From positions 248,001-312,000 of the forward strand of contig OZ242170.1 in NCBI GenBank assembly GCA_965205545.1: a DNA stretch of 64,000 nucleotides. Direction: 5' to 3'. Within the stretch, counting starts at the first letter, position 1. Each line of letters starts with the position of its first letter. The position numbers were made by a program, and so were the translations under genes. The notes beneath the pieces were generated by a model. The model saw only the letters and a list, made by a program, of their open reading frames with translations. It was not told where the DNA came from and did not search any database. Shown piece after piece: positions 1-9,772 of this stretch. This DNA is from Bin55 sp965205545. GTDB lineage: Bacteria > Pseudomonadota > Gammaproteobacteria > Pseudomonadales > Azotimanducaceae.

Positions 1-692
1 ACATTGGCAGTCGACTGTCTGTTCGTGATACGTCATGGGAAGTCGTTGGAATATTTGAGACCGATGGTTCGGTTGACGAGTCGGAAGTCTGGGCGGACAT
101 GACTGTCGTGCAGGCGGCCTTTCGGCGGGGGCAATCGATTACCGCAGTTCGCGTACTGTTGGATTCAACCAATAGCTACTCGTCCGTTCAGCAATTAATT
201 GAAGAAGATCCTCGTCTACCAGTTGATCTGACGTCGGAAGAAGCTTGGTATGCGTCTCAAGCCGAATCTTCGACTCAAGTAATCCGGATATTCGGCATTG
301 TCGTTGCTGTGATTATGAGCATAGGCGCAATTTTCGCCGCTTTGAACACAATGTACTCCGCCGTCGCGTCAAGAACGTTTGAAATTGCGACCCTTCGCGC
401 TGTTGGATTTCGAGGAGGTCCCATCCTTGTTTCGGTTCTGTCGGAATCGATGGTTCTGGCGATTCTTGGAGGGCTCGCCGGTGCTGTGCTTGCCTACCTT
501 GCATTCAATGGGTTTACGGTGTCGACACTCGGGCAGCAATCGTTCTCCATGGTGGCTTTCGAATTCATGGTCACTCCAGCTTTGGTCGCACAAAGTCTGA
601 TATTAAGCGTTGCGCTGGGATTCATAGGTGGAATTTTCCCCGCGTTTCGGGCTGTATTCTTACCCGTCACTACCGCGTTGAGAGGCGAGTAG
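1..692 (+). CDS. ABC transporter permease, FtsX/MacB type (C-terminal part)
   Basis: The reading frame is already open at base 3 and runs to TAG at 690-692, so the 5' part lies outside the window; an internal ATG at 99 is not the true start. The visible part has a soluble segment followed by three hydrophobic helices (roughly encoded at 285-370, 415-510 and 560-670), the pattern of the C-terminal half of FtsX-domain permeases. The ending PAFRAVFLPVTTALRGE is typical of MacB/LolC-like permeases, whose last cytoplasmic helix carries 'P..A....P..ALR'. Such proteins pair with a LolD/MacB-type ATPase to move lipoproteins, peptides or drugs by a mechanotransmission mechanism. The ATPase is presumably upstream, outside the window. 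Substrate cannot be told. Confidence 0.8.
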   Translation, partial: IGSRLSVRDTSWEVVGIFETDGSVDESEVWADMTVVQAAFRRGQSITAVRVLLDSTNSYSSVQQLIEEDPRLPVDLTSEEAWYASQAESSTQVIRIFGIVVAVIMSIGAIFAALNTMYSAVASRTFEIATLRAVGFRGGPILVSVLSESMVLAILGGLAGAVLAYLAFNGFTVSTLGQQSFSMVAFEFMVTPALVAQSLILSVALGFIGGIFPAFRAVFLPVTTALRGE

Positions 693-702
693 TCTCGTAA
701 CG

Positions 703-1171
703 TCAGTAAATGCCGAGATCCAATGCCGCTGCGAAAGTCTGACCCAGTACGCGACACCTTTCTGTGTCCGCAGGTGTGAGCTCTCCTTTCACAATTAGCG
801 GTTCCTGCGCTTCTACAAACGGATAGCCTTTAGCGATTCTGCTGAACGGCATTGAGAGCACCCGTTCCGTCGTTTCCTGCTTTGATGAATACCGTGTAGG
901 GCAGGGGTGCAATCTTGCCTTCCACTTCGTAGAAGGTCCTATCAAAGAAGTCTTTGAGAGCGCCGGACACGTAGCCAAAGTTTTCTGGCGTTCCAAGTAT
1001 AAGTGCGTTGGCTTTGAGCAAATCATTTGCATCGGCGTCGAAGGCGGATTTGGCAACAACTGTCACACCTTCTAGGTCCTCATCCAAAGCACCTTTAATG
1101 ACAGCTTGTGCCATACGTTCTGTAGATCCAGATTTGGAGTGGTAAACGATCAGCAGTACTTTCTTGGACAT
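703..1171 (-). pseudogene. Flavodoxin / NAD(P)H:quinone oxidoreductase-like protein, frameshifted
   Basis: The first frame (ATG at 1171, 113 residues, stop at 832-830) begins like a flavodoxin. It has an FMN-phosphate loop YHSKSGSTERMA at residues 10-21 and the flavin-contact loop GTPENFGYVSGALKDFFDR near residues 60-78. The missing C-terminus is read in another frame directly after the stop: RIAKGYPFVEAQEP... to LDLGIY, ending at 703. Skipping a single base near 841 (CAG-C-AGA) joins the two into a continuous ~155-residue protein of normal family length. So this is either a one-base insertion mutant, a sequencing error, or less likely a programmed +1 shift. Members are cytoplasmic FMN proteins that reduce quinones or transfer electrons. 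It lies just downstream of another, heavily disrupted gene on the same strand. Confidence 0.75.
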
Positions 1172-1272
1172 TGTCTAGCTGTCGGAATCAGTCGAACGGG
1201 TAGTAGGCACAATTGCGGCGCAAGTATTCAATTGGGTGGCCAGGTCAATTTACCTTCCATCGCGCGTTCCCG

Positions 1273-4200
1273 CTACTGAAAGTCTGCTTGTCTAGACCCA
1301 TTCTGCCCGTTTGCCTCAGATCGACTCCATCGGACAGCGTCTGCGTAAACAATAGAACGTGATGCCGCGCCGACAATATCTACGTTTACAACGCCAGGTT
1401 GAAGATCATACCTGCCTACGAATCTCCACTCAGACAGTGAACTCACTGGATCTACTTCTACATCCCATGTTGCAGTTCCGTTGCTAATTGCCAATTGGAA
1501 ATGTGCAAGCTCTGGGTAGCCAAACCATGACGAAGCCTCGTGCACATGGAAGTCGAGCAACCACTTGCCAGCATTGGGCACTTCCACTGCAAAACGAGCC
1601 AATTTTGTCTTGGAATTGCGTCCGACATGGGTCATTGCCAACGTGCCGCGGTAGAGTCCATATGCATTTTGTTCGGTCGTGCGTCTCCACCAGCCTCTTG
1701 GCAGGACATACCACGCTCCGAGATTCGGCAATTGACTGTCATGTTCGACATCGGGAAACGGGTAGAGAACCCAACGAGCAGGGCCAATCCACCTTGAGTT
1801 GTGCAAGAAAGTTTTTGGCTGATCGACAGAGAAACCCTCATCGAGGTCATCTATCACGATGCCTTCCCGATTTGGCTTCCAATCGCTCTCGCTAGAGATA
1901 ACGCTAGGCTCTGCGTCCTGATGCCAAGGAATGTCCGTCACATCCAACGGAATCCGGATGTTGCCTCTATTCAAGGACAGACCTGCGTAAATTCCAAAAC
2001 GACGTGTGCTGTCAAGCGAGGGAGGGCTTTCCGAAAGCAACCTGATTTGTTTGGTTGATTCTCCTCCGATGTGAATCGGCACAGTCTCGCTCATGTGTTC
2101 CACGGTTACAAATCCCTCGACCGGTTGCGTATTTCGAATGGCAAACCTGGTCTCATAGCGTGTTGTGCCATCTTCGTCGTCCGACAGTCTTGCAATCGAC
2201 GCTCGAGAGGCGACAAAACCGGGAACAGCCGAAGCTGTAATCCAGTCGGTGAGGAAGGGATGCACCTCGATTTCGTGCTCATTTGCGATCGCAATCAGAT
2301 CATCGAATGTAAATGTTTTTCCAGAAAATTTTGTTCGAATCGATTCGAGCCATGCCAAAGCTTTTTCGGCGTCTTGCTCATACCGGTGAAATGCCTCTGC
2401 AATTTTTTCGACCTTCAGCAATGCAAGTGCAAGGTCGTTTCGATGTCCCCTGCCGGTTGGCAGATCAGCTAACGAAATTCTTTCCATGCGTTCGATAACG
2501 GAATCTCTACGTGCATACGCGTATTCTTGGTCTTGGAGTCTAGATCGGTAAATCGAATGTTCAGCAGAGCTAGGATCGATCGCATACAAAGGATGTACAA
2601 CTGCCATTCTTAGGAACGGAATTGCAGCGTAGACGGAAAACCAACTAGCATCGCTTCTCATTGGCATGTATTTCGAAAGTAGCGAGAGTGTAAAGTGATG
2701 TAGCAGTTCGGATTGATGCCCCGATGCTACAGTTGCGTGAGACCAATAATGCATGTGTATGGTGTGAAAGATATTGTCTGTGCCTAGCCCGTTACTAAAG
2801 AATTGCGCGAACCGAACAAATTTAAGTCTTGGTTCTAGTTCTCTTTTTAGCATTAGGCCGATGCGAGCGACGGGATAGCCGCGCTCCTTCAACAACATCG
2901 TTCCAGACAATGCATTGAGGGAATCCATGCGCCATCCCCCACCAATAGTTCGCAAGCGGTTTGGCACTTCGACAATCGAGAACGTTTGATGTGGAGGATG
3001 CAGCCCGTGTCGCCTAACTCTTGTAGCGTTTCAACTAACTCCTGTTCTAGGTCTTCGCGCACGCGCTTCGGTAGGCGCATGTTCTTGTCATGTCGAGCAT
3101 GAAGAAACACGGAGAAGTTAATTCCTTCGATTTCCGCAGTAGCCTTGGTGAATTCGGAGGCAAAAAATGCGAATTCCGATACAGGCACATTGGACTGCAC
3201 TTTGTATTCATTCAAGGATGAATTTGCTTTGGGATGCACACATGTTCCTGCCAATTGCCATGAAGAGTTGGTAAGCTCAACGGATTCAAGTCGAGCTCAA
3301 AAAAGTCTCGGGTGCTGTTTCTTTCGCCATACCGTTCGTTCATAAGACCTGGAATGGGGTACCAATACGAACCCGGCATTAGGGCTACATAGCGGCTCTC
3401 AAATAGAGAGGCATCGGTTCCAAATGAACGAGTCGCCTCGAGGCTCCACGCGGAGTCAAGCGTATAGTCAAAGGGAGCGTCTAGGTAACCAAATCGCGAG
3501 TTCGGTACGCCGTTGGCAATAATTCGAAGCTGTTACGCTACATTTGGCTCGAGTGATAGTCGAGGTGTTACTTTCAAGATTCCGTTTTCAAAAGAAAAAT
3601 CGTGGATCCATATCGGCGTTGAGTTCAATGGCTTGCAATCCTCATGCCTGGGTTGAATGTGAATGTCAGATTGCTCGGGCTTTTGTTCGATGTCTACGAT
3701 GAAGTCAACGAGAAGATCAATTACTAACAGCCGCCCCGGATCAATCTGAACATTGCCTCGAATCCTTTTCATGTCCACCACAGCATGAAGTTCGTAGGTT
3801 TGATGAGCTTGGCGCCACGCGGCTTCTTCGTTTCTTTGCTGTAGGACGTTGTTTCCAGAGACCGCAACCGTTCCCAAAACAATCACAGAGAGACTAGCAG
3901 CAAAAGCTGCTGTAGGAATCCTAGAAGGATTGTCTGATCGACGATATGCCATCACTGCACTGATAGTCAACAATGCTGCAAGCCCCAGCATGTTCCGATT
4001 CGTCACCATTAGTGAGGTCAGTGGACGGGAAACTCGGGAAGAATGTCTGATACGAAGAGAGTATCGTTCGAGGATGGAGAAACTAGATGCAAGAATGCAA
4101 ACGGAGTGGTCAATACAAGGAAACACCACAAGCCCATTCCCAATAGACCTAGCACAAGTGTCGCGAGTCGGTTCCGAAAGAGACAATTGAGCAAGACCAC

Positions 4201-4725
4201 ATATGAACACCAAAAAAGCAATGTAACTGGTGCGTCGACGAAAAGTAGATTGAAGATGGAATGAAGCTGTAGTGAGCCACCAAATTCCAAGCGTGCCCAT
4301 TGCGCGCCCAATCCGAAGGTCTGCATAGCCAAAATGTTTAGAGCGACAATGACCCAGAGAAGTCCAGTGCAGCCAACTACTCGGCCCGCCAGATACTCAA
4401 GGTTACTGAGCGGTCTTGACTCCAATACTTCCGCAATGCGTGCACGTGCATGTCGCTGGTCGACATCGAACAAGAGAAGCAGTGCAGCGATTTGAAAAAT
4501 GAAGAAGTAAGTTGGGTCTATGTTCCCAAGAAGGTAGAGAGGCGTTGCCCCAACGAAACTAGGCGAATAGGGAGCAACGTAAGATTGGACGATGCACGAA
4601 ATCACGTAGGGTGCGATTGCCAGCAACGTCAGAAAAACTGCTGTCACTCGGAATCGCAGTAAGCGTTTCATTGCTCGAATTTCGGCGAGTGCGACTTGAA
4701 GGATGTTTCGGGCTAACCTGTTCAT
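1273..4725 (-). pseudogene. ABC-2 permease / M1-peptidase-like / golvesin-domain fusion, multiply disrupted
   Basis: Fragments in three frames line up in order as one very large protein of about 1150 residues. An N-terminal multi-span ABC-2 permease (ATG at 4725) runs to a stop after PEFPVH near 4018. The frame shifts there and continues as RPLTSLMVTN with more membrane helices. An in-frame TAA sits at 3533-3535, after which the same frame goes on (YVALMPGSYWYPIPG, DFFELDL). It shifts between about 3215 and 3320, and again near 2990, into SIVEVPNRLRTIGGGWRMD. This order matches the M1-aminopeptidase-like region of ABC-2 permease fusions. No HExxH is visible at the expected place (HTIHMHYWSH). 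The last ~110 residues look like a golvesin/Xly carbohydrate-binding type domain (WRFVGRYDLQPG ... YADAVRW). At least four lesions make a functional product unlikely, unless this stretch is poorly sequenced. Confidence 0.7.
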
Positions 4726-4951
4726 CGCTGCTATTAGCCTAATGTGGTGAATGACATGTCGTACGATGCCCTTCGGATGCGCTAGCTCATTTAGAATACA
4801 CGCCACTTACCTGCGGAGTTAGGAATGCAAAACGCCGCAGATTGGTCGTATACCCGTAGTCTCTTACATACATAAGAGCCTTGTCGGTCGTTTTTCATCG
4901 AATACAGGCTTGTATTCAACGCTCTTTCAACTTGAGGTAAGCGACACATCC

Positions 4952-6168
4952 ATGACTGACATAAAGCTTGACGACATTCGTGCTTCGCACGAACGCATCA
5001 AGGGTCGAATCGTTAACACCCAATTTTCAAGATCGGAAACGCTGTCGAGCCAAACTGGCTGCGATCTTTCATTCAAGTTTGAGAACCATCAGTTCACGGC
5101 ATCGTTCAAGGAGCGGGGCGCACTCAATAAGCTGCTCTTGCTCTCGGATGATCAACGCAAGCACGGTGTTGTTGCTGCCTCCGCTGGAAACCATGCTCAG
5201 GCACTTGCAAGACACGGGCAACTTCTGGGAATTCCTGTTCATGTAGTAATGCCTAAATTTACTCCTAACACCAAAGTCGAACATACCAAAGTCTTCGGTG
5301 CGAAAGTAACAATTCACGGAGAAAACGTGGACGGTTCGATGGACCTCGCACAGGATCTCTCGTCCGAGTATTCCTACACGCTCGTGCATCCATTCGACGA
5401 CATCGACGTAATTGAAGGGTCAAGGAACCATAGGCTCTAGAGTTGCTGGAACAAGACAACTCTATAGACACGATAGTAGTTCCCATTGGAGGAGGGGGAC
5501 TGATTTGTGGAATAGCTGCAGCAGTAAAGCAGATCAAGCCGTCGGTACGGGTAATTGGCGTGCAAGTCGATACGTTCAATACAGCATATGCGCACTTTCA
5601 TCGCCTCGATCCTACAGAGCATCGATCAGCTCTCACAATCGCTGAAGGCATTGCCGTGAAACGGCCCGGAGAAGTTACCCGGCCATTGCTGATGTCGCTG
5701 TTGGACGATGTGGTGCAGGTGACTGAGCAACAAATCGAAACGGCGATTTTCACCTTGTTAGAGATCGAAAAGACAGTTGTCGAAGGTGCTGGAGCAGCGA
5801 GTTTGGCAGCTGTAATGGCACATTCAGATGTGGCGCGTGGACGTACTGCTCTCATCGTGTCTGGCGGAAACATCGAGATGATGACTCTATCCGCGGTGCT
5901 TCAAAGAGGTCTAGTGCGCAAGAATCGCCTCGTCAGATTGCGGGTTGTGTTGCCCGATGTGCCAGGCTCACTCGCCAAGCTAGCGCAGCACCTGGGTCTA
6001 TTGGATAGCAATATCGTCGATATCGTTCACCGCAGGACGTTTCACTCCTCAACAGTTGGTGCACAGCCGCTAGACATATCGCTGCACCTTTGCAGCGAAG
6101 AGGAATCGGAGTTCGTGCTAGATTCGCTTCGAAAGCAAGGCTACGAAGCGTCCATTCTTGTCAACTGA
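4952..6168 (+). pseudogene. Threonine ammonia-lyase (dehydratase) with C-terminal ACT domain, frame broken in the middle
   Basis: The N-terminal part carries the PLP-lysine motif SFKERGA (Lys53 counted from ATG 4952) and the substrate loop ASAGNHAQA. The second part has the PLP-phosphate loop GGGGL, then a C-terminal ACT domain (LRVVLPDVPGSLAKLAQHLG). This is the layout of fold-type II threonine dehydratases that deaminate threonine to 2-oxobutyrate. The frame is lost after DVIEG: the expected GQGTIG lies in a second frame (about 5418-5435) and LELLEQ continues in a third. Two extra single bases, near 5418 and 5435, explain this exactly. ATG 4952 is preferred over an upstream TTG at 4910 because homologous sequence begins there; a GAGG lies about 14 bases upstream. 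The gene ends 7 bases before the convergent carboxylase gene. Confidence 0.75.
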
Positions 6169-6175
6169 GACCTGT

Positions 6176-9100
6176 CTACCAAGTATCGATATAGGGATAC
6201 TTCTTTTCCGTTCTTGGCTGCTGGGGTGGCAGTCGTTTCAGACTGCTAGCAATCCAGCTCCGTGTATCTGCGGGATCAATGACATCATCCAATCCCCCGC
6301 CAACTCCTGCGTTGATTGCTTTTGCACCTTCATACGCGCGAGCAACTCTTCTCTCAAATTCGATGCGTCGTTTTTCGGGATCTTCGATTGCCGCCAATTC
6401 CTTTCTAAACCCGAGCTTCACAGATCCTTCTATGTTCATGCCTGCAAACTCAGCTGTTGGCCAAGCAACTGTGAAGAAGCCAACTAGCGAACTCGCTCCG
6501 CACATTGCCTGAACACCTAGACCATACGCCTTGCGTACTACAACGCCGAAGAGAGGGGTAGTTAGGTTCGCACCGGCGTTAAACATGCGCACGCAATGCC
6601 GCACTAGAGCAGTCTTTTCTACGTCTGGACCAACCATCATTCCAGGACAATCCATCAGACTGAGTACAGGAATGTCGAACGCATCGCAGAGCTGAATAAA
6701 TCGAGCTCCTTTATCTGCGCCATCGGAGTCGATCGCGCCTGCGAGGTGGTGAGGGTTGTTTGCAATTACGCCCATCGGCTTGCCTTCCACTCGAATGAAT
6801 GCAGTGATGACCCCAATCCCAAATTTCTCGCGGATTTCCAGCACCGATCCGACATCTGCAATCGTATGTACGATATCTTTCATGTCGTATAAGCGAAGAC
6901 GGTTTTCAGGGACCACGTGCCGGAGTTTTCGCTGGTCGTGGGATTCCCAACCCTTCACATCTCCCTGAAAGTAGGAAAGGTATTTTTTAGCAAGTTGAAC
7001 CGCGTCCGCCTCGTCTCTTGCCAAGATGTCCACAACGCCGTTCGGCACCTGGAACGACATGGGGCCGACTTCTTCGGGAGTGTAGATTCCCAGGCCGCCT
7101 CCTTCGATCATGGCTGGTCCGCCCATCGCCACAGTAGTTCGTTCGGTTGCAATGATGACGTCACAACATGCAACAAGCGCTGTGTTGCCAGCAAACGTTC
7201 TGCCATTGATCACACTAATTAGTGGAACAAGACCAGACAGCTTCGAAAATTGCGTGAAGGTGTGGGTATCAAACGCCACTCCCGGACCTCGGCTGTCGTC
7301 CCCTGGTCGACCGCCACCACCTTCTCCAAACAATATGAGTGGAATCCTGAACCGACTGGCCAGTTCGAACATTCTGTCCTGCTTGTAGTGGTTACGACCG
7401 CCTTGTGTGCCTGCTAATACTGTGTAGTCGTAGTGAACCAACATGGTTCGAGCGGCGTCTTCTCCAAACAGCTCTGCATTTACTGTTCCGATACCAGCTA
7501 TCAATCCGTCTGCTGGCGTATTTTTGCGCAGTGTCTCCATGTCGTGCCGACTGTGCTGTCGGGCGACAATGAGCGGCCAATACTCTTTGAAGCTATCTGG
7601 ATCCATGAGTTCTGCGATGTTCTCGCGAGGCATCCGATAGCCACGCGAGTAACGCTTGGCAACGGCTTCAGGTCTGTTCTCGTCCTCAACGTAAGCATGC
7701 CGTTCATAGGTGAGTTTGAGATCGTCGCGGATGTGGTCGAGGTCGATCTCTTCGACACCTTCTGAGGTACGGTCAGAAATCTCTGACCGCTCGACAAATA
7801 CGATTGGGAATCCCTCTCTCACTACATCGCCTGGAGCCATGGTCACTTTGCGTACTACGCCGTCGTGCTCTGCAGGGATGACATGCTCCATTTTCATCGC
7901 TTCTACGACCGCAACTTGCTGGCCTTGCGCTACTTCGCCACCTTCGGTGACGTCTATTGACACGATGGTTCCTTGAATCGGCGAACTCAAACCCGTTGCG
8001 CCCTCCATTTCGGGGATCAGCTCGCCAGAGGTGGGAGCACCGTCCTGCTGTTGCTCTTCTGCCTTGATCTTTGCGTCGTGGTCGAACAACGCAAGCGGAT
8101 CACTTGTATCCACACGAGCACCTGCGAATCCATCGCCGTCGGATGGAGAAGGTGGGCTGGATGGCAAGCGACTTTGGCCTGTCTGGGTAGGACGAGCGAG
8201 TGTCTCTATGTTGTCGTCTACCCATCGAGTTGTTGTCTTCCCCGCCGCAAAGTCCTCATGGGCGATGATGTTCTGCAGAAACGAAATATTCGTCTCCACT
8301 CCGTCAATGCGGAATTCTGCTAGCGCACGCAGGCTCCTTCTGGCTGTGTCTTCGATCGTGGATCCTCTAACGATCACTTTTGCCAATAGAGAATCAAAAT
8401 TGACGGATGTGGCGTAGCCTGTGTAACCCATGCCATCAGTTCGGACACCAGGGCCGCTAGGTGCGTCGTAAACGTGTAGTGTGCCGCTAGAGGGTAGTAC
8501 ATTGCCATTCGTCAGCATTTGCTCCATATTCACGCGAGCCTGGATTGCAAAGCCGCTGCACTCTCGTGGTTGCTCCAATTCAAGCTCGGCAAGTGTCTTG
8601 CCGCTTGCGATAAGTAGCTGAGACTGCACAAGGTCCACACCCGTTACTTCCTCGGTTACGGTGTGTTCAACCTGCAATCTGGCATTTGTCTCTATGAAGT
8701 AAATGCGTTCGCCACACACCAAGAATTCGAATGTCCCCAAGCTCAAGTAGCGAGCGTGTTCAGCAAATCGGATGGCGGCGTCAATGAGCTTATTGCGGAT
8801 CTCTTCTTTTAGTCCCGGTGCTGGAGCCACTTCGACTACTTTTTGGTGTCGTCGTTGTGCGCTGCATTCTCGTTCTAGAAGATGGCTAACCGCACCGGTT
8901 CCATCTCCAATGACTTGCACTTCGACATGTCTAGCGTGAGAGACTAGCTCCTCGGCATACAGAGTTTCATTGCCGAATGCCGCTTTGGCCTCCGAACTAG
9001 CTCTGGCAAAAGCTTCCTCAAGGTCCTCAAGTTGGAAGACCATGCGCGAACCACGTCCGCCGCCGCCAGCCACTGCCTTCAAAATGATTGGGTTTCCCTC

Positions 9101-9544
9101 CAGCTGTTTGTGGAATTGGGCGGCCTGCTCGCAGGAAGTGGGAGAACTGGTGCCTTTCACGACAGGAATGTCAATTTGTGACGCGACTTGGCGGGCTTTG
9201 GATTTGTCGCCAAACAGTTCTAGCGTTTCCGGTCGTGGACCGACGAACTCAATGCCTTTGTCTAAGGCGAGTCGTGCAAAATCAGCATTCTCAGCTAGAA
9301 AACCGTAGCCAGGATGTATGGCATCGCAATTGGAGTCTCGGGCGGCCGAGACGATGTTGGTCGCATTTAGGTAGGCAGACGCTCCTATTCCTGGAAGTTG
9401 TAAGGCCTCATCGCAAACAATCCTGTGAATGCAATCTCCGTCGTCCTCCGAGTAGACAGCCGTAGTCTCGATTCCAAGGTCTGCGGCGGCCCGTGCGATT
9501 CGAACAGCGATTTCGCCCCGATTTGCAATAAGCAGTCGTTTCAC
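6176..9544 (-). CDS. Single-chain acyl-CoA carboxylase: biotin carboxylase + BCCP + carboxyltransferase
   Basis: One 1122-residue polypeptide holds all three parts of a biotin-dependent acyl-CoA carboxylase. Biotin carboxylase covers residues 1 to about 450 (KRLLIANRGEIAVRIA at the N-terminus, ATP-grasp loop GGGGRGSRMVF). A BCCP/biotinyl domain follows with EAMKMEH, the biotinylated Lys being residue 551. A carboxyltransferase of the propionyl/methylcrotonyl-CoA type runs from about residue 620 to the end. Most bacteria use separate alpha and beta subunits. Fused chains are known as long-chain or broad-range acyl-CoA carboxylases in some mycobacteria and alphaproteobacteria. GTG 9544 is chosen because biotin carboxylases start with (M)xKxLIANRGEIA and a GAGGG lies upstream; a TTG at 9556 would add four residues. 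Substrate (acetyl-, propionyl- or longer acyl-CoA) cannot be told from sequence alone. Confidence 0.9.
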   Translation of the reverse strand: MKRLLIANRGEIAVRIARAAADLGIETTAVYSEDDGDCIHRIVCDEALQLPGIGASAYLNATNIVSAARDSNCDAIHPGYGFLAENADFARLALDKGIEFVGPRPETLELFGDKSKARQVASQIDIPVVKGTSSPTSCEQAAQFHKQLEGNPIILKAVAGGGGRGSRMVFQLEDLEEAFARASSEAKAAFGNETLYAEELVSHARHVEVQVIGDGTGAVSHLLERECSAQRRHQKVVEVAPAPGLKEEIRNKLIDAAIRFAEHARYLSLGTFEFLVCGERIYFIETNARLQVEHTVTEEVTGVDLVQSQLLIASGKTLAELELEQPRECSGFAIQARVNMEQMLTNGNVLPSSGTLHVYDAPSGPGVRTDGMGYTGYATSVNFDSLLAKVIVRGSTIEDTARRSLRALAEFRIDGVETNISFLQNIIAHEDFAAGKTTTRWVDDNIETLARPTQTGQSRLPSSPPSPSDGDGFAGARVDTSDPLALFDHDAKIKAEEQQQDGAPTSGELIPEMEGATGLSSPIQGTIVSIDVTEGGEVAQGQQVAVVEAMKMEHVIPAEHDGVVRKVTMAPGDVVREGFPIVFVERSEISDRTSEGVEEIDLDHIRDDLKLTYERHAYVEDENRPEAVAKRYSRGYRMPRENIAELMDPDSFKEYWPLIVARQHSRHDMETLRKNTPADGLIAGIGTVNAELFGEDAARTMLVHYDYTVLAGTQGGRNHYKQDRMFELASRFRIPLILFGEGGGGRPGDDSRGPGVAFDTHTFTQFSKLSGLVPLISVINGRTFAGNTALVACCDVIIATERTTVAMGGPAMIEGGGLGIYTPEEVGPMSFQVPNGVVDILARDEADAVQLAKKYLSYFQGDVKGWESHDQRKLRHVVPENRLRLYDMKDIVHTIADVGSVLEIREKFGIGVITAFIRVEGKPMGVIANNPHHLAGAIDSDGADKGARFIQLCDAFDIPVLSLMDCPGMMVGPDVEKTALVRHCVRMFNAGANLTTPLFGVVVRKAYGLGVQAMCGASSLVGFFTVAWPTAEFAGMNIEGSVKLGFRKELAAIEDPEKRRIEFERRVARAYEGAKAINAGVGGGLDDVIDPADTRSWIASSLKRLPPQQPRTEKKYPYIDTW

Positions 9545-9772
9545 AAGAGCCCACAACCCTCAAAATCGCCATTTTATTTGAGTGAAAGGGATAACTGCTG
9601 CGCTCACGTAGGTATGGAGGTGTCAAGCCTATAATCTTGATGACGATTCAGCTTGCTCATTGTTCAACACTGTGCCAGGCCTTCTCTGTTAGTTCATTCC
9701 CTTCAATTTGAGGGCCCAAAACATTCATCCACCACTTGAAATAACGCTCCAAATGTCCGAGTAATCGACCAA

